DNA of 64,000 nt from an uncultured Acetatifactor sp. (GTDB lineage: Bacteria > Bacillota > Clostridia > Lachnospirales > Lachnospiraceae): assembly GCA_910585615.1 (NCBI GenBank), contig CAJUFO010000006.1:35221-99220 (forward strand), given 5' to 3'. The notes beneath the pieces were generated by a model. The model saw nothing but the letters and a program-made list of their open reading frames with translations, was not told the origin of the DNA and ran no database searches. Below are positions 9,684 through 17,333 of the stretch, one piece after another (within the stretch, counting starts at the first letter, position 1; every line of letters begins with the position of its first letter). The position numbers were made by a program, and so were the translations under genes.

Positions 9684-12155
9684 CTAACGGACTGACGCAA
9701 ATGTAAGCGTATACTCTCTGCCAGCCTCCGTACTGAACGTCAATATATGATTTACAGCCTCACCGCCCCTTGGCATGGCGGACGTCTCCACGATTTGTCC
9801 CTCGGGAAAATTTATCCTGCAGACCTTCCCGAATCGCGAGAGCACCCTCATTCGCTCCAATAATCCGTCCTTCCAGTAAATATCCACTACAAATCCCTGT
9901 CTTCCCGTAATGCCCGTCATAGATCCGTTCCGAATCTTTGACGGAAGGGCCGGAATTGGAGAAATCACGCCGTCATTGTCCTGATAGAACATCTCCCCGA
10001 TGGATGCCATCAGACAGATCTGCGCCTCTACCTGAACCACCTTGGTTCCAGGGAACCATGGAATTCCATGTCCTTCCCTGTTATAGTCATTCGTGGCGAT
10101 GAGCATGTTGCCAAGCATCAGGTATATAATCTGGAACAAAATCTCGTATGCCTCATCCCCTCGATGGAACCTTGCCATGAATTGGGTGTCCCAGGCAAAG
10201 GAGAATGCGGTCGCCATCCCCTTTCCTGCCGCAAGCCGTCTGTCGAGGAGCTTTTCCATGGCATTGCATATCTCAGGCTGAGTTCTTTTGTTTATCATAG
10301 TACCCGGACAGAGTCCGATGAGGGGCGAACGGTGACGGTGTCCCGGCTGGGCCTCCACATGATCTTCCACCCACTCCATGAGGCATCCGTTCCCATCCAC
10401 TGGCAGCGGCCGTATCCTCCCGGCCAGAATCCTGTATCTTTCGGCAGTCTCAGAAGGCTTTCCGAGGATTTCCGCAGCCTCCGCGACATGGCTGAACAGC
10501 TCCTGCGCAAGCTCCAGATCACAGGTATCCGCAGAAGAGAACCATATAGTCTCCCCCTCCACGATATGCCCCATCTCCGGCGAGGCTCCGAACGGAAATG
10601 TCAGCCGCCCATCCTCGTCTTCCGTCAGCATGTCCTCCATAAATTCCGCAAAGGGTAAGAGGACATCATAAATCCGCATGAGGGTCTCTTCCCTCAGATC
10701 ATGCTCATAGTAAATCCAGAGAATCTGCCCCAGCCAAGCAGCGCTGCCCAGCCAGCCGAAGCCCACATCAGAGTTTCCCCCCAGCGTCTTCGGGTCGCAG
10801 CATCCGTTCATGGTCGCTCCTCTTGCGCCATACAAATCCGCAGCGCAGGCTCTTGCCTGTTCCATCAGGCGCTCTATCCAATCAAGGTACGGTCCATACC
10901 ATTCTATAAGTCCGCCATTCACTAGGGGCCAGTAACACATCTCAATATTCAGATCCACATGATAATCGCTCTCCCATGCCGGACGCGTATCACGACACCA
11001 GATTCCCTGCAGATTGATAGGTGCTTTCGGCAAAACCCCTTTCGGCTGGGGCATGCCGGAAGAAATCGCTATATATCTCGCGCTGTTATACATGAGCTCC
11101 AGCATGAACGGCGTAAGCCTGCCTGCATCCTTCGATTCCTGAATCCGTTCCGGCGTAGTCATATCCGGGGCCTCCTGTCCGTCAGCCGGCTCCAGAACCA
11201 GGCTGGTGCGATGATAGAACCCGGAAAAACGCTCTTTATGAACCATGTACAAAGCATGATATTCCGGAAGCCCGGAAAGCCTTTCCAGACAATATGCCGC
11301 AGGATCGGGAGCCTCCTCATCCGTGGCGATTCTTACAAGCAGTGTCACTTCATCGCTGCTGTCGAACCAGACCGATGCCCCTCTGGCAGGATTCACGTAA
11401 CTGTCGCGGTCATATACGTATCCAAGCCCGAACCTTTTCCCTGGCATTTCCTCCCCGTCTATGCCGTATGTCCGTTTCCCCATGGTAATCCTTCCGTTCC
11501 TGTGGAGAACGCGAACTGCGCCGCCAAAGCGCTTCCCTTCTTCAAATTCACCGGAAATGGTCACATAGCCATATCCTGCTTTTCCTGTGACCTCACATTC
11601 CGGATCCAGCATGCGGGACAGAGACACTTCGCCCGTCAGCGTACCGGGAGCAGAAGCAGCAAAGTGCACTACTATGGCCCCATAATCATAGGAGCAGAAT
11701 GCGGTCCTGGTAAAGCCGACACCGCCGCTGACAAATTCTGTCCTAGCTATTCCATTCTCCAGATCCAGTCCCCTGCGATAGCCGCTTATCTCTTCTGACG
11801 GCAGTGTCATATTCAGATACAGATCGAAGGCCGGGACGAAAGGATTAATGTAAATCGCATTTTCTTCAGGGATGGTCCTTTTCAGGCGGCGCGTGGCCTC
11901 TCCCCATCTCTTCTGCCGGCAAAGGCTCTTGATTTCGGATATGTCCCGATATGTGCCATAGGCAGGATGCTTTAGGTAATCCCGCCACAGGAGATCATGA
12001 TTCAGCGCGAAAATCTCATTCTTGGGCCTGCCATACACCATTGCACCAAGCCTTCCGTTTCCCAAAGGATAGCTTTCCGCCCAATCGGATGCTGGGTTCA
12101 CATCCCACATAAACGAAGAGGAATTTGTCTTCCCAAAAAACAAATCGTCACTCAT
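9684..12155 (-). CDS. GH95-family glycosidase (alpha-L-fucosidase-like)
   Basis: About 823 residues with the full GH95 layout: an N-terminal beta-sandwich opening ASDWAESYPLGNGRLGAMVY and IFALNHDLLW, a helical catalytic barrel containing INLQGIWCRDTRPAWESDYH and the adjacent LNIEMCYWPLVNGG, and SFAWDTQFMARFHRGDEAYE where the catalytic region lies, then a beta tail. GH95 enzymes are inverting alpha-L-fucosidases or alpha-L-galactosidases. There is no signal peptide, so it would act inside the cell on imported material. The ATG at 12155 is preferred to 12161 because AGGAG is only 2 bases from the first. It follows the solute-binding protein gene directly, which ties substrate import to cleavage. 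Confidence 0.87.
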   Translation of the reverse strand: MSDDLFFGKTNSSSFMWDVNPASDWAESYPLGNGRLGAMVYGRPKNEIFALNHDLLWRDYLKHPAYGTYRDISEIKSLCRQKRWGEATRRLKRTIPEENAIYINPFVPAFDLYLNMTLPSEEISGYRRGLDLENGIARTEFVSGGVGFTRTAFCSYDYGAIVVHFAASAPGTLTGEVSLSRMLDPECEVTGKAGYGYVTISGEFEEGKRFGGAVRVLHRNGRITMGKRTYGIDGEEMPGKRFGLGYVYDRDSYVNPARGASVWFDSSDEVTLLVRIATDEEAPDPAAYCLERLSGLPEYHALYMVHKERFSGFYHRTSLVLEPADGQEAPDMTTPERIQESKDAGRLTPFMLELMYNSARYIAISSGMPQPKGVLPKAPINLQGIWCRDTRPAWESDYHVDLNIEMCYWPLVNGGLIEWYGPYLDWIERLMEQARACAADLYGARGATMNGCCDPKTLGGNSDVGFGWLGSAAWLGQILWIYYEHDLREETLMRIYDVLLPFAEFMEDMLTEDEDGRLTFPFGASPEMGHIVEGETIWFSSADTCDLELAQELFSHVAEAAEILGKPSETAERYRILAGRIRPLPVDGNGCLMEWVEDHVEAQPGHRHRSPLIGLCPGTMINKRTQPEICNAMEKLLDRRLAAGKGMATAFSFAWDTQFMARFHRGDEAYEILFQIIYLMLGNMLIATNDYNREGHGIPWFPGTKVVQVEAQICLMASIGEMFYQDNDGVISPIPALPSKIRNGSMTGITGRQGFVVDIYWKDGLLERMRVLSRFGKVCRINFPEGQIVETSAMPRGGEAVNHILTFSTEAGREYTLTFASVR

Positions 12156-12198
12156 AGTCATAACTCCTTTTCTGCGCCAATCTTCCTCTTGTCGCTAA

Positions 12199-12234
12199 AA
12201 GAGGGAGTTTGCCATATTGGCAGGATTCCCTCTT
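12199..12234 (-). other. Hairpin between solute-binding protein and GH95 genes
   Basis: AAGAGGGA pairs with TCCCTCTT, and inside it TGCCA pairs with TGGCA across a 3-base loop. There is no T tract. It fits the usual partial terminator or 3' stabilising hairpin after a solute-binding protein gene, which raises that protein above its neighbours. The role is inferred from position. Confidence 0.4.
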
Positions 12235-12271
12235 CTCGCTTTCAAGATACATATGTCATAACATCGTCCGC

Positions 12272-14098
12272 TTATCTTGTGGCGTCATAGTAGTCCTTGT
12301 AGATCTTGACATATTCCTTGGCGCCCAGAGCGTCCATCTCATCGAAATAGTTATCGATTTCATCCAGAGACCGCGCGCCTGTGACGAATTTCGCAGTCTC
12401 CTTCGCGCTGTACTCCTGAAGCATGACCTGCAGGTTTCCTGCCTCCACAGCTGTCTCCGCGTCCAGGTACACATACGCCGGATAGACATCGGGGGTGGTA
12501 TAGTTTTTCAGGGTGTATTCCGGCGCATCGCAATAGTGATAGTCGACAGTAAAGCATACGTTCTCATCCAAACGCAAGTCCGCCAGATAGGGCTCCTTGT
12601 ACTTTGTCAGGTCTCTGGAACTATCAAACGTATAGAATCCGCCCTCCATGCCGCTGCCGTCCGGAAACTCGGTGCCTATGACGTTCGTCCACAGCTGTAT
12701 CTCCTTCTCGAAAAAGTCTCCGTTGGATTCGTACTTACAGTCTTCCTTCTCCATGTCCAGATATCTCACAGTGGTGCTGTCTCCCGGTACGTCGGCGACC
12801 CATCCGCTCCAGCCGTACAGATAGTCTCCCTCTTCCACCACGCCGCCTCCTCTAACTTGGATACACGTGGTATGGAAAGTGTACCAGTAGTCCAGGAAAG
12901 CTGCCGCAAGCTCTGGATTCTCACATTCCGCGCTGACTACTGCCGCGCCGCAGGAAAGCATCTTCGGATTGACCGGCCACTGTGCGGTATCGTTCCACTG
13001 GCTGGTCAGCGGAATCGCGCCCCAGAACTGTCTGTAATCTTCCCCTTGGCACATATAGCTGCTGGTGATGACCCCCGTCAGATTCTGCTGCGTCAGGGCC
13101 AGGGCGGCCTCTTTGTCCATTGTGAAGAAATCAGGATGAATCAGCCCTTCGTCATAGAGCTCCTTCATCAGCTTCAGCACCTCGCCGTAGACCTCCCTGT
13201 CCGCCACAGGCAGCACCACCTCGCCGCCACGCAGGGCGATATCCGTCCCTTTTGCCTGATTAGTCAGATAGCCGAATGCATTCAGAATATAGTTCATTGG
13301 ATTGTAGAATTCATAGCTGCCTCCCATGGGGATATAGCTGGCGTCCAGCTCCTTGAACGCGTGCAGCACATCCAAAAGCTCGTCCAGGGTAGCAGGCACT
13401 TCCTTTCCACATCTGTCCAGCCAGTCATAGTTCAGGAATATCTTGCTGATTCCTCCGGCTCCCCCCGGATCATTGACGCGGCCTGTGGACCATACATGAC
13501 CTTCGCCGTCCATGATAGATGCTTTATAGCTGGGGTTCTTCTCATAGATAGCCGTCAGGTTTGGCATATAGGTCTCGTTCAGATAAGGGCCCAAATCGAG
13601 AATCTGCTCCTCCACCATGCCGTATTTTACCAGCGAAGCTGGATCAAAGTCTCCGCCGATGATGATATCCGGCAGCTCACCGCTGGCAAAGGCCAGCGAC
13701 AGGAACTCCGATTTGTTCGCATCCGTGAACCGGGTGACCTCCAAATCGATGTTCAGGGCTCCCTCGATGTATTTATACATCCATACATCCTCCGCGTTGC
13801 CCGCGCCTTCGCTGCTTAGGATATACAGGGACAGCTTCTTCTCTACTCCTTCGTCCACCATGGGAATCGAGGCCGGATGGAGCCATTCCAGCCCGGAGGC
13901 TTCCTCTCCGCCTCCCGTCTCCACGCTCTCCTGAGCGCTCTGTGCAGGGGCGGATTCCTCCTCCTTCTCCTCTTCGGCAGATGAGCTGTCGGAGACGCTG
14001 CTGTTTCCATCAGTCCCGTTCCCGCAGGCACCCAGCGCCAGCGTCATGGTGCCTGCCAGTGCCAGCGCCACAATCTGTTTCCATAACTTTTGCTTCAT
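12272..14098 (-). CDS. Sugar ABC transporter solute-binding lipoprotein
   Basis: 608 residues. A lipoprotein signal peptide (lipobox LGAC at about residues 21-24) is followed by an acidic, Ser-rich linker and an extracellular solute-binding domain of the large LplA/family 1 type, with segments such as LPDIIIGGDFDP, PMGGSYEFYNPMNYILNAFG and LAAAFLDYWYTFHTTCIQVR. It would be tethered outside and deliver an oligosaccharide to the two permeases encoded upstream. No ATPase gene is nearby, so a shared MsmX-type ATPase encoded elsewhere is expected, as is usual for this class. A strong AGGAGG precedes the ATG. Confidence 0.93.
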   Translation of the reverse strand: MKQKLWKQIVALALAGTMTLALGACGNGTDGNSSVSDSSSAEEEKEEESAPAQSAQESVETGGGEEASGLEWLHPASIPMVDEGVEKKLSLYILSSEGAGNAEDVWMYKYIEGALNIDLEVTRFTDANKSEFLSLAFASGELPDIIIGGDFDPASLVKYGMVEEQILDLGPYLNETYMPNLTAIYEKNPSYKASIMDGEGHVWSTGRVNDPGGAGGISKIFLNYDWLDRCGKEVPATLDELLDVLHAFKELDASYIPMGGSYEFYNPMNYILNAFGYLTNQAKGTDIALRGGEVVLPVADREVYGEVLKLMKELYDEGLIHPDFFTMDKEAALALTQQNLTGVITSSYMCQGEDYRQFWGAIPLTSQWNDTAQWPVNPKMLSCGAAVVSAECENPELAAAFLDYWYTFHTTCIQVRGGGVVEEGDYLYGWSGWVADVPGDSTTVRYLDMEKEDCKYESNGDFFEKEIQLWTNVIGTEFPDGSGMEGGFYTFDSSRDLTKYKEPYLADLRLDENVCFTVDYHYCDAPEYTLKNYTTPDVYPAYVYLDAETAVEAGNLQVMLQEYSAKETAKFVTGARSLDEIDNYFDEMDALGAKEYVKIYKDYYDATR

Positions 14099-14239
14099 TC
14101 CTTACTCCTCCTTCTTCTCTTCGGCAGCCCAGAAAACCGCCTTTTGTCTTACGCTCCCTTGTCTTTATCTTCAAAGCCCTGGCCTTGCAGCAAAGAGCCT
14201 GGACTCTAAATTCGTTCCGTTTCCCAATAACCGCGCCCT

Positions 14240-15142
14240 CTATCCTTTCACGGATCCAATCATGATGCCCTTTGCAAAGTACTTCTGTAGAAAGGGATAT
14301 GCAATCAACAATGGCAGGCTTCCCACAAAGATGATGGAATATTTCATCCCCTGGGCCGCATGGTACTGTTTCAGCGCATGGGCCATCATTTCCGGATCCA
14401 TCTTCCCTTCCAGTTTCAGCTCCAGATTGGAGGTGAGAATCTTGTTCAGCACTTGCTGCAGCGAGAAATATTTTTCTTTATAGATATACAGAAGACCTGT
14501 ATAGTAATCGTTCCACCTCCCCACTCCGTAATAGAGCGCCATCACGGCCACAATCGGTTTCGCCAGCGGCAACGCGATTTTCACGAAGCAGCGCCCGTCT
14601 CCCGCGCCGTCGATATAGGCCGCCTCATAGAGGTCTGCGGGTATGCCGGTGGCGAAGTACTGCCTGGTCACGATTAGGTTATAGCAGGATACGCCGGCCC
14701 CTACGATCATCACCAGCGGGCTGTTGACCAGTCCCAGCTGCTTCACCAGCAGATAGCTCGGAATCATCCCCCCGCTGACATACATGGTAAGGAAAAAGAA
14801 CCAGGATATGAAGCCCTTGAAAGGCATGTCCCTCTTCGTCAACACATACGCGGCGGGAATGGTCAGCACCAGATTGTACAGGGTGCCAGCGAATGTATAA
14901 ATAATCGTGTTCCGATAGCCGATCCATATTATCTTTTCTTTCAGGATGTTCCTATATGCATCAAGGGTGAAGCCTTTTATCCATAAAAAGGTATGGCCGG
15001 AATATACCTCCGTAGAGTCGGAAAAGGATGCAATCACCGTATAATACAGCGGATACACAATAATCACCGTAATCAATACAACGATCATCACTATTATGTA
15101 GTCGTACGGCGTAAACCTGTTCAATTTAGAATGCTTTCTCAT
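14240..15142 (-). CDS. Sugar ABC transporter permease (YtcP/LplC type)
   Basis: 300 residues with six predicted membrane helices. The EAA loop, which docks the ATPase, reads EAAYIDGAGDGRCFVKIALP. The N-terminus (YDYIIVMIVVLITVIIVYPL) and the ending TLFMIGSVKG-like GIMIGSVKG are characteristic of the LplC/YtcP half of CUT1 importers that work with large family 1 solute-binding proteins. The gene starts 10 bases after the end of the partner permease gene. The two permeases would form the membrane channel. Confidence 0.93.
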   Translation of the reverse strand: MRKHSKLNRFTPYDYIIVMIVVLITVIIVYPLYYTVIASFSDSTEVYSGHTFLWIKGFTLDAYRNILKEKIIWIGYRNTIIYTFAGTLYNLVLTIPAAYVLTKRDMPFKGFISWFFFLTMYVSGGMIPSYLLVKQLGLVNSPLVMIVGAGVSCYNLIVTRQYFATGIPADLYEAAYIDGAGDGRCFVKIALPLAKPIVAVMALYYGVGRWNDYYTGLLYIYKEKYFSLQQVLNKILTSNLELKLEGKMDPEMMAHALKQYHAAQGMKYSIIFVGSLPLLIAYPFLQKYFAKGIMIGSVKG

Positions 15143-15152
15143 ATCCCCCTCC

Positions 15153-16079
15153 TTACCACAGTGACGTCTCGCTTACTTTTTTCGAAATTGTATTTGCCGC
15201 CAGTATCAGCACGATGTTTATGATATTGTTGAACAGGCCGATGGCTGACGAATAGCTGAACTGCTGGCTTACGAGTCCGGTTTCGTACACATAGGTGGAG
15301 ATGACGGTAGACGCATCCAGATTCAGGGGGGTCTGCAGCAGATATATCTGTTCGAATCCTGAGGAAAGCATGGAACCCATACGGAGTATCAACAGCGTGA
15401 TAATCGTGGGCTTCAGGTGCGGCAGGTTCACATGCCATATCACCTGCAACCTGGTAGCTCCATCCACCCTAGCTGCCTCCACCAACTCCCCAGATACCCC
15501 GGCCAGGGCCGACAAATAAATGATGGTACCCCAGCCCAGGCCCCTCCACAGATCCACCACCGCGTTGATCCAGGGAAATGCCTTCGCCGAGCTGAGCAGA
15601 TTGACATATTCGAAGCCTAAGATGTCCCCCGCAATATTGAACAGCCCGCCACGGTTCAGGAACATCCTGCACATGGAACATGCCACCACGGTAGAAACGA
15701 AATACGGCGCATAGGTGAGCATCTGGCACGTCTTCTTCAGCTTCAGGCTCCGCATCTCATTCAAGAGGATTGCGAAAATGATAGAAGAGGGCCAGAAAAT
15801 AAGTGACACCACGTTCAGCCAAAAAGTGTTCCACATAATCCTGGGAAAAAAGGGATGGTTGACAAACGCCCTGAAATGCTTCAGCCCCACCCACTTGCTG
15901 CCCCAGATTCCCAGACGGCTGCTGAAATCCTTGAATGCTATCTGCACGCCGTAGATTGGGATATAGTGGAAAATGAAGACTGTGACGATAGGCGGCAGTA
16001 TCATCAGATAGGATACCCTGTGCCTCCACATCCGTTTCCACAGGCTCCGGGACGATGTCTTTTGATCCACTGTTTTCAT
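15153..16079 (-). CDS. Sugar ABC transporter permease (LplB/YteP type)
   Basis: 308 residues, about six membrane helices, and an EAA loop EAARVDGATRLQVIWHVNLP. The opening LMILPPIVTVFIFHYIPIYG and IAFKDFSSRLGIWGSKWVGL are typical of the LplB/YteP half of polysaccharide importers. It is the first gene of the minus-strand carbohydrate operon, preceded by AGGAGGACATTC and by the promoter at 16111-16140. The operon order is permease, permease, binding protein, GH95, AraC regulator, TIM-barrel protein, second glycosidase. Confidence 0.93.
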   Translation of the reverse strand: MKTVDQKTSSRSLWKRMWRHRVSYLMILPPIVTVFIFHYIPIYGVQIAFKDFSSRLGIWGSKWVGLKHFRAFVNHPFFPRIMWNTFWLNVVSLIFWPSSIIFAILLNEMRSLKLKKTCQMLTYAPYFVSTVVACSMCRMFLNRGGLFNIAGDILGFEYVNLLSSAKAFPWINAVVDLWRGLGWGTIIYLSALAGVSGELVEAARVDGATRLQVIWHVNLPHLKPTIITLLILRMGSMLSSGFEQIYLLQTPLNLDASTVISTYVYETGLVSQQFSYSSAIGLFNNIINIVLILAANTISKKVSETSLW

Positions 16080-16110
16080 GAATGTCCTCCTCGCTTTCTT
16101 TTGTAGGTCT

Positions 16111-16140
16111 AGAATAGCAAATATATCTATGGATTTTCAA
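16111..16140 (-). promoter_or_regulatory. Promoter of the carbohydrate operon
   Basis: On the minus strand TTGAAA (16140-16135) and TATTCT (16116-16111) are 18 bases apart, about 30 bases before the first permease gene. The weak -10 fits an activated promoter. Confidence 0.55.
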
Positions 16141-16154
16141 CTACGTAAACCGAA

Positions 16155-16184
16155 AATCAATATGTCTTTTTGTGCATATCGATT
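16155..16184. promoter_or_regulatory. Dyad upstream of the carbohydrate promoter
   Basis: AATCAATATG (16155-16164) and CATATCGATT (16175-16184) form a 10-bp inverted repeat with one mismatch and a 10-base spacer. It sits just upstream of the -35 box of the operon promoter, where an AraC-type activator usually binds. Binding is inferred. Confidence 0.4.
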
Positions 16185-16284
16185 GATATTTTTTCAGAAA
16201 AAGTCAAATGCAGTCACTAATTTCCAGTAATTCACCGGTTCCCGGAACCATCCTGAATTGTCGGAAAAAATTACACAAACCCTC

Positions 16285-16315
16285 TTGACTCTGATGTTAC
16301 GTCATAGCATATAAT
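16285..16315 (+). promoter_or_regulatory. MerR-type promoter with 19-bp spacer and central dyad
   Basis: TTGACT (16285-16290) and TATAAT (16310-16315) are separated by 19 bases, the over-long spacing that MerR-family activators correct by twisting DNA. The spacer holds the dyad TGATGT-T-ACGTCA (16292-16304, five of six positions symmetric). It lies 37 bases before the merR-like gene, so self-regulation is expected. Confidence 0.75.
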
Positions 16316-16351
16316 GTCCTTTCATCGATGATACGACAAGGGAGGTAATAT

Positions 16352-16681
16352 ATGAGAATCGTAAATGAAGTCGTCAGACTGATAGGCTTGAGCGTGCGCA
16401 CGCTCCATTATTATAATGAAATCGGCCTGCTGAAGCCGAGTGCGGTGACAGATGCGGGCTACCGGCTGTATGACGACAATGCTCTGGCACGCCTGCAGAC
16501 CATCCTGTTGTTCCGGGAGCTGTGCTTCCCCCTGAAAGAGATAGGGGCCATGCTGAACAGTCCGGGCTTCGACCAGGCGAAGGCGCTGGAGCAGCAGATT
16601 CATCTTCTAGAGCTACAGAAGAGACGCATCCAGGAGCTAATCTGTCTTGCCCGTGAAATCAAAGAGGAGTATGTGAGATGA
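16352..16681 (+). CDS. MerR-family DNA-binding protein (TipA-like, separate from its sensor domain)
   Basis: 109 residues: winged helix-turn-helix with VVRLIGLSVRTLHYYNEIGL and DAGYRLYDDNALARLQTILLF, then the long dimerisation helix ending ELICLAREIKEEYVR. In TipA-like regulators this helix runs straight into the TipAS drug-binding domain; here a stop codon intervenes and TipAS is a second gene that overlaps by 4 bases (ATGA). GGGAGGTAA lies before the ATG. It probably binds the dyad in its own promoter. Partner, and perhaps effector sensor, is the product of 16678-17076. Confidence 0.9.
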   Translation: MRIVNEVVRLIGLSVRTLHYYNEIGLLKPSAVTDAGYRLYDDNALARLQTILLFRELCFPLKEIGAMLNSPGFDQAKALEQQIHLLELQKRRIQELICLAREIKEEYVR

Positions 16682-17076
16682 ATTTCAATGCATTCAGTAA
16701 AGACGAGATTGCCCGGTATAAGGCAGAAGTCAAAGAAAGGTGGGGTGCCACCAGGGCTTATGAGGAATATGCCAAAAAATCGGAGTGCAAAAGCGCAGAG
16801 GCGCAGCAGGCGGCCGTGGAAGAGCTCCTGTCCCTGTTCGCAGACCTGGGCGCGCTGAAAGGGCTGTCCCCCGCGGACGAAAAAGTACAGGAGAAGATTG
16901 CTGCTCTACAGCAGCACATCACAGAGAGCTACTATACCTGTATGAAGGAAATCCTGAAGGGACTGGGGCAGATGTATGTATGCGATAAACGTATGAAGGC
17001 TAATATCGACCGGGCCGGCGGCGAAGGCACAGCCGAATTTGCCGCTAGTGCCATCGATGCATACTGCGCTTCCTAA
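16678..17076 (+). CDS. TipAS antibiotic-recognition domain protein
   Basis: 132 residues, all helical, matching the TipAS domain that traps thiopeptide-type drugs: NAFSKDEIARYKAEVKERWG, RAYEEYAKK, and the C-terminal YVCDKRMKANIDRAGGEGTA. The usual form is the C-terminal half of one MerR-TipAS protein; here it is a free-standing protein starting at an ATG that overlaps the MerR stop codon, so translation is coupled. A free TipAS also arises in Streptomyces from an internal start, so a split gene could mimic that. Not seen: any resistance gene immediately downstream. Confidence 0.85.
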   Translation: MNFNAFSKDEIARYKAEVKERWGATRAYEEYAKKSECKSAEAQQAAVEELLSLFADLGALKGLSPADEKVQEKIAALQQHITESYYTCMKEILKGLGQMYVCDKRMKANIDRAGGEGTAEFAASAIDAYCAS

Positions 17077-17136
17077 ACTCCCATGCAGCCAGCCGCACCA
17101 CCTTACCTGAAAGTCTGAGAGTTTAGGTGATGCACA

Positions 17137-17206
17137 CAAAATGAGCAAGAGAAGCTCATTTTGGCGCACAGCTGTCTCCGTTTTTGCGCATAGGAAGCGC
17201 AAAAAC
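17137..17206. repeat. Two adjacent perfect hairpins
   Basis: CAAAATGAGC/GCTCATTTTG (17137-17146, 17154-17163) and GTTTTTGCGC/GCGCAAAAAC (17180-17189, 17197-17206) are each 10-bp perfect stems with 7-base purine-rich loops. Neither has a following T tract in either direction. They fill the gap between the TipAS gene and the converging biotin operon. Confidence 0.5.
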
Positions 17207-17307
17207 ACTCGCGGTGCTAGAATGGCATAGGGACTTTTATAGTAAAGGAATCAGGGCTTTCATGAAGGGTTCAAGGATTGCGAAATCCACTTCCTGAACC
17301 AGGAAAT

Positions 17308-17333
17308 GAGGCGGCTCATAAGAGAGCCGCCTC
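17308..17333 (-). terminator. Probable terminator of the biotin operon
   Basis: GAGGCGGCTC pairs perfectly with GAGCCGCCTC across a 6-base loop. It starts immediately after the bioA stop codon on the minus strand. The following T run is weak (ATTTCC). Confidence 0.6.

Noticed and set aside
12209..13819. 536-codon plus-strand frame
   Set aside because: Exact antisense of the solute-binding protein gene; long shadow frames are common at this GC content. Similar shadows at 3465-4937, 38396-39763 and 46271-47278 were dropped.
16678..16681. A simple sequencing error splitting a TipA-like gene
   Set aside because: Not preferred because the second gene has its own ATG in a tidy ATGA overlap, which is typical of real coupled genes; resequencing is still proposed.
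17137..17206. The twin hairpins as ordinary terminators
   Set aside because: No T tract follows either stem on either strand.
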